From assembly GCF_000160835.1 (NCBI RefSeq), contig NZ_GG700732.1, forward strand, positions 181,123-222,699: a DNA stretch of 41,577 nucleotides. The letters are read 5' to 3'. The notes beneath the pieces were generated by a model. That model had not been told where the DNA came from and did not search any database. It saw only the letters and a program-made list of their open reading frames with translations. This stretch comes from Limosilactobacillus antri DSM 16041 (lineage in GTDB: Bacteria; Bacillota; Bacilli; Lactobacillales; Lactobacillaceae). This document shows, in pieces, positions 18,104 through 26,181 of the stretch. The position numbers were made by a program, and so were the translations under genes. Within the stretch, counting starts at the first letter, position 1. Each line of letters starts with the position of its first letter.

Positions 18104-18143
18104 GCAAGAATTAAAAACTAATTAATGATTTATCAAAGAATCC

Positions 18144-18172
18144 TTGACGAAAATTTATTGAAATAATAAAAT
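18144..18172 (+). promoter_or_regulatory. promoter for the aminotransferase gene
   Basis: TTGACG (18144-18149) and TAAAAT (18167-18172) are 17 bases apart, about 50 bases upstream of the start. Confidence 0.75.
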
Positions 18173-18220
18173 TGTTTAAGTAAAGTGTTTGTTGCTTCGA
18201 GACAGAGAGGGAGTTGCAGT

Positions 18221-19408
18221 ATGCCTGAATTATCAGCGGATTTATACGGAACCATTAGTCACAAGCTAGACGCCTTAAAGCCATCCGGGATCCGGGCCTT
18301 CGATAAGGAGGTTTCACAGATTCCAGGAATTATCAAGCTGACGGTTGGCGAGCCGGACTTTAATACACCGGAGCACGTCAAGCAGGCGGCAATTAAGAGC
18401 ATTCAAAATGATGATTCCCACTACGCACCACAGGCTGGGAAGCCGGAACTGCTGGCGGCGATTAGTGATTACATTAAGCAGACTCGGCAGGTGGAATATG
18501 ATCCTGCCAGTGAAGTGGTGGTAACGGTGGGGGCGACTGAGGCGCTCGATGCGACGCTGTTTAGCCTGTTAAACACAGGGGACAAGGTCATCGTGCCAAC
18601 CCCGGCCTTTGCGCTTTATTTCCCGCTAATTGCGATGACCGGGGCGACGGCGGTCCAGGTTGATACCGCCGCCGATGGATTCGTCCTGACCCCGGAACGG
18701 CTGGAAGAAGTCTTGGCGCAGGAGGGGCCGGGGGTCAAAGCGGTCCTCCTCAACTACCCAAGCAACCCGACCGGCCGGGAATACCCTGCGGATGTCTTAG
18801 CCGGCTTGGCTAAGGTTATTACCGCCCACCACCTTTACGCAATTGCGGATGAAATTTACAGCGAGCTGGTGTACGGAGTGGACCATGCGTCGATTGCCAG
18901 CATAATTCCAGAACGTACCCTGCTGATTTCCGGCTTGTCCAAGTCCCACGCGATGACCGGTTACCGCCTGGGCTACATTGCCGGACCAGCAAAAATCATG
19001 AAGAGTATTTTGAAAATGCACTGTTACCTGGTGACCACCGTTACGGACAGCACCCAGGCTGCGGCCACTGAGGCGCTGACGAACGGACTGGATGACCCGC
19101 TTGTTTTCCGGCAGTCTTACGAACAGCGGCGTGATCTAGTGGTTGCTGGTCTGTCCAAACTCGGCTTTGAAGTTGCGACACCTGAGGGGGCCTTTTACAT
19201 CTTTGCCAAGATTCCAGCCGCCTTTGGCAAAAACGACGAGCAGTTTGCCCGCGATCTGGCCAACCAGGCCAAGGTCGGGGTAACGCCGGGGAGCGCCTTT
19301 GGGGCCGGTGGTGAAGGCTATATCCGCTTATCCTACGCGTCCTCCGAAGCGGACATTCGTGAATGTTTGAAGCGGATCGGCGGCTTTGTTAACCAAAGCG
19401 CTAAATAA
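18221..19408 (+). CDS. class I/II PLP-dependent aminotransferase
   Basis: A cytoplasmic fold-type I aminotransferase of 395 residues. PLP contacts are visible: SNPTG with N182, D210, Y213, the Schiff-base K241 (SGLSKSHAMTGYRLGY) and R249. The SKSHAMTG signature is shared by the aromatic aminotransferase (AraT) and PatA (N-acetyl-diaminopimelate) groups, and I cannot choose between them from sequence. The start at ATG 18221 follows GAGGGAG; the in-frame GTG at 18185 is upstream of that site. It forms a single-gene unit between terminators, inserted between sigA and trmK, which are closer together in Bacillus. Confidence 0.92.
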   Translation: MPELSADLYGTISHKLDALKPSGIRAFDKEVSQIPGIIKLTVGEPDFNTPEHVKQAAIKSIQNDDSHYAPQAGKPELLAAISDYIKQTRQVEYDPASEVVVTVGATEALDATLFSLLNTGDKVIVPTPAFALYFPLIAMTGATAVQVDTAADGFVLTPERLEEVLAQEGPGVKAVLLNYPSNPTGREYPADVLAGLAKVITAHHLYAIADEIYSELVYGVDHASIASIIPERTLLISGLSKSHAMTGYRLGYIAGPAKIMKSILKMHCYLVTTVTDSTQAAATEALTNGLDDPLVFRQSYEQRRDLVVAGLSKLGFEVATPEGAFYIFAKIPAAFGKNDEQFARDLANQAKVGVTPGSAFGAGGEGYIRLSYASSEADIRECLKRIGGFVNQSAK

Positions 19409-19416
19409 GGTGACTT

Positions 19417-19457
19417 CAGGGAGAATGGGGAAATTCCTCAGGCTCCCTGCTTTTTTT
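19417..19457 (+). terminator. intrinsic terminator after the aminotransferase gene
   Basis: CAGGGAG (19417-19423) pairs with CTCCCTG (19443-19449), followed by seven T bases at 19451-19457. The T run leads directly into the extended -10 of the next promoter. Confidence 0.85.
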
Positions 19458-19465
19458 GGTATAAT
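19457..19465 (+). promoter_or_regulatory. extended -10 promoter for trmK
   Basis: TGGTATAAT is a perfect extended -10 with TATAAT at 19460-19465. No -35 is recognisable at 17 bases upstream, where the previous terminator hairpin lies. Confidence 0.65.
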
Positions 19466-19501
19466 TATCCATAAATAATTGATAAAGGGAGAATGATAAA
19501 C

Positions 19502-20203
19502 GTGGATGCGCAACACCTTTCAAAACGGCTGGCGCTGGTGGCTTCATTTGTTCCCCAGGGCGCCCGGCTAGCAGACATTGGTTCGGACCATGCTTACCTG
19601 CCGGCGGCCTTGGCACTGGCCGGGAAGATTAAGCTGGCGGTGGCGGGCGAAGTCGTCGCGGGACCGTACCAAAACATGGTAAATGAGATTCAGCAAAACG
19701 GACTTGACGGGCAAATCATTCCCCGCTTGGCGGATGGCCTTGCTGCCGTGCACCCGGAGGACCACGTCGACACCGTAGTAATTGCGGGGATGGGGGGAAC
19801 CCTGATTGCTGATATTTTGGAACGGGGCCAGGAGCAATTGGCAGGCGTTCAGCGGCTAATTCTTCAGCCGAATGTTGGCGAAGCGCGCTTACGAGCCTGG
19901 CTGCAAGCACACCGCTACCAGATTATGGCCGAACGGCTGCTTGAAGAAGACGGTCATATTTACGAAATTATCGTTGCCGAACCGTCACTGGTTCCCTTCC
20001 GGTATAGTGACTATGAGCTGGAGTTCGGTCCGCTGCTGTTAGAGGAAAAGGGCCCTGTGTTTACCCAAAAGTGGCGGGACTACATTCAACGGCAGACGGC
20101 CGTATTGCGGCAGATTGAAGCGGCCAAGCAGCCCCCAGTAGCAAAGGTCAAGCAGCTCCAGTCAGCAATTAGTCTGGTTAAGGAGGCCCTTGCAGATGAT
20201 TAG
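19502..20203 (+). CDS. trmK: tRNA (adenine(22)-N(1))-methyltransferase
   Basis: A SAM-dependent enzyme that methylates N1 of adenine 22 in tRNA. It has 233 residues from GTG 19502, chosen because GGGAG lies 10 bases upstream; the ATG at 19493 is only one base from that site. SAM motif I is LADIGSDHAYLP (23-34). A VVIAGMGGTLIADIL segment further on matches the family's catalytic region. It overlaps the nif3-like gene by 8 bases. The trmK-nif3 order downstream of sigA matches Bacillus yqfN-yqfO. Confidence 0.95.
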   Translation: MDAQHLSKRLALVASFVPQGARLADIGSDHAYLPAALALAGKIKLAVAGEVVAGPYQNMVNEIQQNGLDGQIIPRLADGLAAVHPEDHVDTVVIAGMGGTLIADILERGQEQLAGVQRLILQPNVGEARLRAWLQAHRYQIMAERLLEEDGHIYEIIVAEPSLVPFRYSDYELEFGPLLLEEKGPVFTQKWRDYIQRQTAVLRQIEAAKQPPVAKVKQLQSAISLVKEALADD

Positions 20204-21035
20204 TGGAACAACGTTAATCCAGCGCTTTGAACAGTTTGCCAGCCCCCAGCTGGCCGAAAAATGGGACCACGTTGGTTTGCAGCTCGGCGACCCGGACCGA
20301 CCGCTGCGGCGCCTAATGACCACCCTGGATGTCCGGCCCGAAATCGTTGCCGAAGCAATTGACCAGCGGGTTGACTTCATTTTTGCCCACCACCCAATAA
20401 TGTTTCACCCGGCGCAGAATTTAGACACTAGGAACCCCCAGAACCAGATGTATGCAGACCTGCTCGCCCACCACATTACGGTTTACGCGGCCCATACCAA
20501 CCTCGATACCGCGAACGGGGGGATGAACGATTGGCTGGCTGCTAAACTGGGGCTAACTAACTGTCAGCCGCTGCTTTCGGCCGGGACGGATCCCATTAGC
20601 GGCGAAGCGGTGGGGATGGGCCGGATTGGCAGCTTCAATGGTCAGATGACCCCCCGTGAGTTTGCTAACTACTGCTGCCGGTTGTTTGGTGTTCAAGGGC
20701 TGCGGCTGATTAACCATCCGGCCGATGAGCACAAGGAAATCCACCGGGTGGCCGTCTTAGGTGGTGCCGGCCAGGACTTTTACGCTAACGCCGTCCGGAT
20801 GGGGGCGGATGCCTATGTAACCGGGGACGTTAGCTACCACTTTGCCCACGACATGGTCGCCAACCACCTCACCGTGGTGGATCCGGGTCACCACATCGAG
20901 GCGATTTGCGAGCACCAGTTGGCGGCCCTCTTCAGAAGCTGGCAAGCAGCCAATGCCGGTTGGGATTTTACGATTGTCGAAAACCGGCTTAATACGGACC
21001 CCTTCACCTTTGTAGTTGACGGAAAGGAAGATTAA
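20196..21035 (+). CDS. Nif3-like dinuclear metal centre protein
   Basis: A Nif3/DUF34 family protein that folds into a ring-shaped hexamer with a two-metal site. Its biochemical role is not settled; GTP cyclohydrolase I type 2 annotations are common but doubtful. Metal ligands include H65-H66 (FAHHPIMF), the AAHTNLD histidine and the GDVSYHFAHD region near the C-terminus. At 279 residues it is close to the E. coli YbgI form and lacks the extra central domain of B. subtilis YqfO (about 370 residues). The ATG at 20196 has AGGAGG 9 bases upstream; a TTG at 20190 is too close to that site. Confidence 0.93.
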   Translation: MISGTTLIQRFEQFASPQLAEKWDHVGLQLGDPDRPLRRLMTTLDVRPEIVAEAIDQRVDFIFAHHPIMFHPAQNLDTRNPQNQMYADLLAHHITVYAAHTNLDTANGGMNDWLAAKLGLTNCQPLLSAGTDPISGEAVGMGRIGSFNGQMTPREFANYCCRLFGVQGLRLINHPADEHKEIHRVAVLGGAGQDFYANAVRMGADAYVTGDVSYHFAHDMVANHLTVVDPGHHIEAICEHQLAALFRSWQAANAGWDFTIVENRLNTDPFTFVVDGKED

Positions 21036-21037
21036 TA

Positions 21038-22285
21038 ATGGAAACAGCGCAATATGACGGCTTATTGGATCGCTTCCTAAGGTATGTAAAAACTGAAACC
21101 CGTTCTAATCCAGCGGCGACGACGATTCCGTCTGACCCCAAGGAAACGGCCTTCCTAAATGAACTTGCGGAAGAGCTGCGGGAGCTGGGACTGGCAAACG
21201 TGCACATTAACCAGCAGAGTGCTTACCTGATGGCGACGATTCCAAGCAACCTCGATTACCCGGTGCCAACCCTGGGGTTGATTGCCCACGTCGATACGGC
21301 AGACTTTAATGCCCATAACGTCAACCCGCAAATTATTGAAGACTATGATGGTCATTCACCGATTAATTTGGACCGGGATGGTAACTACCAGCTGACGGTG
21401 GATGATTTTCCAGCACTCAAGAACTACCGCGGAGATACCTTAATTACGACTGATGGTTCGACCCTCCTGGGGGCGGATGATAAGTCGGGGGTCGCCGAGA
21501 TTATTACCTTGGCGGCCTACCTGATGGCCCATCCCGAAGTTAAGCATGGTGAAATCAAAATTGGCTTGGGGCCGGATGAGGAAATTGGTACTGGCGCTGC
21601 ACACTTTGACGTTGCCGATTTTGGTGCCGACATTGCCTATACGGTTGACGGCGGGCCGCTTGGCGAACTGGAATATGAAACTTTCAACGCGGCCCAGGCG
21701 GAAATCGAGATTGCGGGGAAGGATGTTCACACGGCGGTTGCCAAGGGAACAATGGTTAATGCCATCCAAGTTGCAATCGACCTGCACAACAGCCTGCCGG
21801 CCCATGAACGGGCTGAACGCACCGCGGGCCGGGAAGGGTTCTTCCACTTGTACAAGTTTGACGGCAGTGTTGACCATGCGTCGATGACTTACCTGATTCG
21901 AGATCACGACCGGCAGACCTTTGAGGAACGCAAGCATCTCTTAGGGCGGATCGTGGCGGGTCTGAACACTGAACTAGGGGCCGAGCGGATCAGCATGAAA
22001 CTATCTGACCAGTACTATAACCTCAAGGACGCCTTGACGGGCCACATGGAAGTGGTCGAATTGGCCAAGCAGGCGATGGAAAACCTGGGAATTACCCCAA
22101 ATATCTACCCGGTTCGCGGGGGCACGGATGGATCGACAATTTCCTACATGGGCTTGCCAACCCCGAACCTCTTTGCTGGCGGTGAGAATATGCACTCCCG
22201 TTATGAGTATGTTTCCCTCCAGACGATGGAACGGGCGGTTGACGTCCTGCTGGAGATTATCCGCCTTAACAGCCAGCCGAAATAA
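21038..22285 (+). CDS. pepT: peptidase T (tripeptide aminopeptidase)
   Basis: A zinc M20 metallopeptidase that removes the N-terminal residue of tripeptides in the cytoplasm, part of the peptide use of lactic acid bacteria. It has 415 residues. Metal and catalytic residues are visible: H84 and D86 (IAHVDTADF), D147 (GADDKSG) and E181-E182 (GPDEEIGTGA). It starts 2 bases after the nif3-like gene, behind GGAAAGGAAG, so it is the last gene of the trmK unit. A strong bidirectional terminator follows. Confidence 0.97.
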   Translation: METAQYDGLLDRFLRYVKTETRSNPAATTIPSDPKETAFLNELAEELRELGLANVHINQQSAYLMATIPSNLDYPVPTLGLIAHVDTADFNAHNVNPQIIEDYDGHSPINLDRDGNYQLTVDDFPALKNYRGDTLITTDGSTLLGADDKSGVAEIITLAAYLMAHPEVKHGEIKIGLGPDEEIGTGAAHFDVADFGADIAYTVDGGPLGELEYETFNAAQAEIEIAGKDVHTAVAKGTMVNAIQVAIDLHNSLPAHERAERTAGREGFFHLYKFDGSVDHASMTYLIRDHDRQTFEERKHLLGRIVAGLNTELGAERISMKLSDQYYNLKDALTGHMEVVELAKQAMENLGITPNIYPVRGGTDGSTISYMGLPTPNLFAGGENMHSRYEYVSLQTMERAVDVLLEIIRLNSQPK

Positions 22286-22288
22286 GCG

Positions 22289-22328
22289 AAAAAACACCAG
22301 GCCGAAAAGAATTCGGTCTGGTGTTTTT
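22289..22328. terminator. bidirectional terminator between pepT and the small membrane gene
   Basis: AACACCAGGCCGAA pairs over 14 bp, with one G-U pair, with TTCGGTCTGGTGTT. It is flanked by A bases on the left and T bases on the right, so it serves both converging genes. Confidence 0.93.
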
Positions 22329-22345
22329 AAAATTAGTAATTAAAA

Positions 22346-22549
22346 TTACTTTTCCTTCCGCGCTGGGTTGGCCTTCCCGGTAATCGCATTGACGGCGTTA
22401 ACCGCAATCAACGCCATCACGGCACCAATGATGGCAACGGCCCGGTAATCTGGGGCCATCCCTTCCAATTGGGAAGTGATGTAGGCTAATACTTCAGCCA
22501 AAATAAGGCCCCAGATGGCAGCAACAATGTTTTTGGATAGCAGATTCAT
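22346..22549 (-). CDS. small two-helix membrane protein, DUF2929/YjzD-like
   Basis: A 67-residue protein starting MNLLSKNIVAAIWG. Two hydrophobic helices lie at about residues 8-25 and 38-56, joined by a short polar loop (SQLEGMAPDYR), with a basic tail ending ARKEK. The pattern resembles the DUF2929 (YjzD) family of unknown function. The ATG at 22549 is chosen because AGGGG lies 9 bases upstream; the in-frame ATG at 22558 abuts that site. A TGCTAAAAT extended -10-like sequence sits upstream on the same strand. The gene faces pepT and shares its terminator. Confidence 0.75.
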   Translation of the reverse strand: MNLLSKNIVAAIWGLILAEVLAYITSQLEGMAPDYRAVAIIGAVMALIAVNAVNAITGKANPARKEK

Positions 22550-22635
22550 TAGTTTCATCCCCTCTGTATAATAACCATTTTAGCACAAGTGGTCGGGAAA
22601 GGCAGGGGTAAAAAGTCATCAAGCCGGGAATCTTT

Positions 22636-22644
22636 TGGTATAAT
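22636..22644 (+). promoter_or_regulatory. extended -10 promoter for dnaE
   Basis: TGGTATAAT is a perfect extended -10 with TATAAT at 22639-22644. It matches the trmK promoter core, including the T-rich lead-in. There is no convincing -35. The leader to the dnaE start would be under 20 bases. Confidence 0.65.
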
Positions 22645-22668
22645 TTGAGGGAAAGGAGGCGGCAAGCC

Positions 22669-25600
22669 GTGAATTATGTACCGCTAGAGGTGCACAGCAG
22701 TTATAGTTTACTCCAGAGTCCCACCCGGATTCCGGACCTGGTCAAGGCGGCCAAACAGCGCGGGTATACCGCCCTAGCGCTAACCGACGAAAATGTTTTA
22801 TACGGGGCCGTAGACTTTTATAATACTGCCCGGCAGGCGGGGCTGAAGCCGTTGCTTGGCTTGCAAATCATGGCTAGCCTGGGTGACGTCGCGGGCAGCC
22901 AGCTCAAATTGACCCTGTTAGCAAAGAATGAACGGGGCTACCGCAACTTAATGGATCTCTCGACGCGGCAGCAAACTACGAACCAGCGGGCAGAACCAGC
23001 GACCATTGCGGAGCTCAGCCCGCTGCTGAAGGATTTGGTAGTAATCCTGCCGGTTCAGTTAACGGTGATCAACCTGGTCCGCCAGGGCAGCGACTGGATT
23101 GACCCGCTCAAGCAAATTGCCGGCAGCAGCCTTTACCTGGGGATCAACTTGCAATTAGACGAAGTTGAACGTGCTTCTCTCCAGCGTTTCGCGCAGGCTG
23201 CCGGGGTTTTGCTGGCAGCCACGACACCGGTTGACTACCTCAACGCCAGCGACCTGTTTGCCGCCAAAACCCTCCAGGCGATTGGCCAGGGTGCCCAGTT
23301 AACCGACCTGGATGCCCAGGTTGCCGCCACGGGGGATCACTATTTGCCAGCACGGCAACAGATAGAACAAGCGTACCAGCAGGCGGGACTCGCGGCCGCT
23401 ATCGCCAACACGGCCGCCATTGCTGACCAGTGCAACGTGGAACTGAAGTTTCAGGCCCCGGTGCTGCCGCACTACCAGACGCCCCATGGGGAAGCACCGG
23501 CGGACTACCTTCACCAGCTATGCCTTGCCGGGCTAAAGGAGCGGCCCGTGGCGGCTGGCTATTCCGCGGCGGACTACCGCCAGCGCCTGGACCACGAACT
23601 GGCGGTGATCCACCGGATGGGCTTTGATGATTACTTCCTGATCGTGTGGGACGTGATGAACTTTGCTCACCGGACGAAGATTACCACAGACCCAGGGCGG
23701 GGGTCGGCGGCCGGGTCGCTAGTGGCCTACGCACTGGCGATTACGGAAGTGGACCCGCTGGAATACCAGCTCTTGTTTGAACGGTTTCTCAACCCGGAGC
23801 GGGCACAAATGCCGGATATCGACCTGGACATCCCTGATAATCGCCGGGAAGAGGTCCTTAAATATGTGCATGATAAGTATGGCCATGAACGGGTGGCCCA
23901 GATCATTACTTTCGGTACTCTGGCGGCCAAGCAGGTGCTCCGGGACGTCAGCCGGGTGTTTAATCTGACCAAGTTTGAAACGGCCAGCCTGCTAGACACC
24001 CTGCCCAAGGGCGGCTCGTTTACCCTTGAGCAGGCGCTGGGGGAGTCGCAGCGGCTGAAGAACCTCCTTAATGACCAGCCGAAACTGCGCCAGCTCTTCC
24101 GGGTCGCCCAGCAGCTGGAGGGCCTGCCCCGGCACTATTCCACCCACGCGGCGGGAATTGTCCTGTCGGCCGCCCCCCTGCACGAGATTGTCCCGTTGCA
24201 AGAGGGGAGCGAGGGGCTTTTAATGACCCAGTTTCCGAAGGATACTGTCGAGGCGCTTGGACTGTTGAAAATGGACTTCCTGGGCCTGCGCAACCTCTCG
24301 ATCATGGACAACACGATCCAGATGATTCGCCAGCGGAAACCCCAGTTTAGTTTGGACCAGGTCAGCCTAGCCGATCCGGCCACCCTGCGGCTGTTTCAGC
24401 GGGGGCAAACCGACGGGGTCTTCCAGTTTGAATCGGCGGGGATTCGCAACGTGTTGACCGCCCTGCATCCCGACCAATTTGAAGACATTGTGGCGGTTAA
24501 TGCCCTTTACCGTCCCGGCCCGATGGAAAACATCACCCATTTTATCGCCCGGAAGCGGGGCCAGGAGCTCATTCAGCTGCCGGACCAATCCCTGGCACCG
24601 ATTCTGGCCCCCACTTACGGAATCTTGGTGTATCAAGAGCAGGTTATGCAGCTGGCGTCGGCGATGGCCGGCTTTACGCTGGGCGAGGCCGACTTGCTGC
24701 GGCGGGCCATGAGCAAGAAGAAAAAGCAGACCATGGACAGTATGCGGGCCAAGTTTATGGCCGGTGCCCAGGCAAAGGGCTACCAGCCAGCACTGGCGAG
24801 CCAGGTTTTTGACTACATCGACCAGTTTGCTAACTACGGTTTTAACCGGTCCCACGCCGTGGCTTATTCCAAAATGGCCTTTGAAATGGCCTACCTCAAG
24901 TGCCACTACCCGACGGAATTTTATACGGCCTTGCTCAACGCGGAGAGTAACGTCACCAAGCTCCGCCAGCACGTGACCAATGCGCAGAAGATGGGGGTGA
25001 AGGTCAACGGCCCGCGGATTAACCTTAGCCAGGCCCAGTTTGCGGTTCATGACCAGCAGATTTACTTTGGCCTGACCGCAATCAAGGGGCTGCGGCGGGA
25101 CTTTGTTGCTGACCTGCTCCAGGAACGGGAAGCTAACGGTCCCTTTAAAGACATTCGCGACCTCATCAACCGCTTGCCGGATAAGTGGCGCAAGGAGGAA
25201 GTCCTTACCCCGCTGATCTATGCCGGGGCCTGCGATGGCCTGGGCTATAACCGGGCGGAGATGGTGGAAAGCCTGCCCAACCTCCTGTCAGGAATTGAAT
25301 TACTGGCGACCTTGCCAGGACTTTCTGGCGATCCCAGTCTGCAATCCTCAATCAGTCACCGTCAGGAATACCCGCTGACGACCCGGTTGGCCAAGGAGAA
25401 TGAGCTGTTAGGGGTGTACCTGTCCGGCCATCCGGTAAGTCAGTACCGGCAGCTGGCTAGTCGCCTGCGGTCCGGCCGAATCACAGAGCTGCGCCCCAAC
25501 CAGCGGGTAACTTTGATAGTATTCACCAACCGGGTCAAGGTAATTCACACCAAAAAGGACCACCGACCGATGGCGTTTGTGTCCGCCTCCGACGAAAGCG

Positions 25601-26013
25601 GCCTGGTTGACGTAACCGTTTTTCCCCAACAGTACCAGCAGTTTCAAAAGCTGCTGGAGCGGAACCAGGTTCTGGTGATCACGGGCAAGACGGAGGAACG
25701 GGCGGGCCATGGTTTACAGGTAATCGCTCAGCAGGTTCAGGACGCTAAGGAGCTGCAGCGGCAGCTGATTCCGGCCGCCCGCTGGGTACTCAGGGTTCCT
25801 CAAGCGACCGACACCCCGGCGCTTCGGCAGGCACTGCACCGCTTTATGCAGCAGCACCGGGGGCCGGTCCCAGTACTGCTGTATTACCCCCATACTGACG
25901 CAAAACTGCTGGAGCCCAGCAGTCGGTGGATGAATACCGCTCCGGCCACCCGACAAGGCTTGGCCGACCTCCTGGGCGCGGAGAACGTTGTCCTTCAATC
26001 ACTCAAAAATTAG
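22669..26013 (+). CDS. dnaE: DNA polymerase III subunit alpha (DnaE)
   Basis: A C-family replicative polymerase of 1114 residues, close to B. subtilis DnaE (about 1115). In Bacillota it works beside PolC, mainly in lagging-strand primer extension. It has an N-terminal PHP domain (from about residue 4, LEVHSSYSLLQS), then the palm with PDIDLDIPD (D383, D385, D387), thumb and fingers, a helix-hairpin-helix region and a C-terminal OB domain (about 940-1020). The start is GTG 22669 with AAAGGAGG 9 bases upstream. It is followed by pyk from a separate promoter, with no pfkA between. Confidence 0.97.
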   Translation: MNYVPLEVHSSYSLLQSPTRIPDLVKAAKQRGYTALALTDENVLYGAVDFYNTARQAGLKPLLGLQIMASLGDVAGSQLKLTLLAKNERGYRNLMDLSTRQQTTNQRAEPATIAELSPLLKDLVVILPVQLTVINLVRQGSDWIDPLKQIAGSSLYLGINLQLDEVERASLQRFAQAAGVLLAATTPVDYLNASDLFAAKTLQAIGQGAQLTDLDAQVAATGDHYLPARQQIEQAYQQAGLAAAIANTAAIADQCNVELKFQAPVLPHYQTPHGEAPADYLHQLCLAGLKERPVAAGYSAADYRQRLDHELAVIHRMGFDDYFLIVWDVMNFAHRTKITTDPGRGSAAGSLVAYALAITEVDPLEYQLLFERFLNPERAQMPDIDLDIPDNRREEVLKYVHDKYGHERVAQIITFGTLAAKQVLRDVSRVFNLTKFETASLLDTLPKGGSFTLEQALGESQRLKNLLNDQPKLRQLFRVAQQLEGLPRHYSTHAAGIVLSAAPLHEIVPLQEGSEGLLMTQFPKDTVEALGLLKMDFLGLRNLSIMDNTIQMIRQRKPQFSLDQVSLADPATLRLFQRGQTDGVFQFESAGIRNVLTALHPDQFEDIVAVNALYRPGPMENITHFIARKRGQELIQLPDQSLAPILAPTYGILVYQEQVMQLASAMAGFTLGEADLLRRAMSKKKKQTMDSMRAKFMAGAQAKGYQPALASQVFDYIDQFANYGFNRSHAVAYSKMAFEMAYLKCHYPTEFYTALLNAESNVTKLRQHVTNAQKMGVKVNGPRINLSQAQFAVHDQQIYFGLTAIKGLRRDFVADLLQEREANGPFKDIRDLINRLPDKWRKEEVLTPLIYAGACDGLGYNRAEMVESLPNLLSGIELLATLPGLSGDPSLQSSISHRQEYPLTTRLAKENELLGVYLSGHPVSQYRQLASRLRSGRITELRPNQRVTLIVFTNRVKVIHTKKDHRPMAFVSASDESGLVDVTVFPQQYQQFQKLLERNQVLVITGKTEERAGHGLQVIAQQVQDAKELQRQLIPAARWVLRVPQATDTPALRQALHRFMQQHRGPVPVLLYYPHTDAKLLEPSSRWMNTAPATRQGLADLLGAENVVLQSLKN

Positions 26014-26081
26014 AGGGCGATGAGAAATAAAAACATTTTTTTGATGACAGCGGTTTCTTGAGAACTTTTGCACAAAAAATA

Positions 26082-26110
26082 AAGACACCTATTTTGAAAA
26101 GTGCTATTAT
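26082..26110 (+). promoter_or_regulatory. promoter for pyk
   Basis: TATTAT (26105-26110) preceded by TGC gives an extended -10. AAGACA (26082-26087) lies 17 bases upstream as a partial -35. The leader of about 65 bases repeats TGCA five times between 26118 and 26164. Confidence 0.65.
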
Positions 26111-26181
26111 ACAAGTGTGCAAATGAGGGATGCAAATGCAGACCGCAGTTGATGCATAAATGCAAAAGGAGAGATTCATTT

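Noticed and set aside
18185..18220. Upstream GTG start for the aminotransferase
   Set aside because: The Shine-Dalgarno GAGGGAG lies after it and points to ATG 18221.
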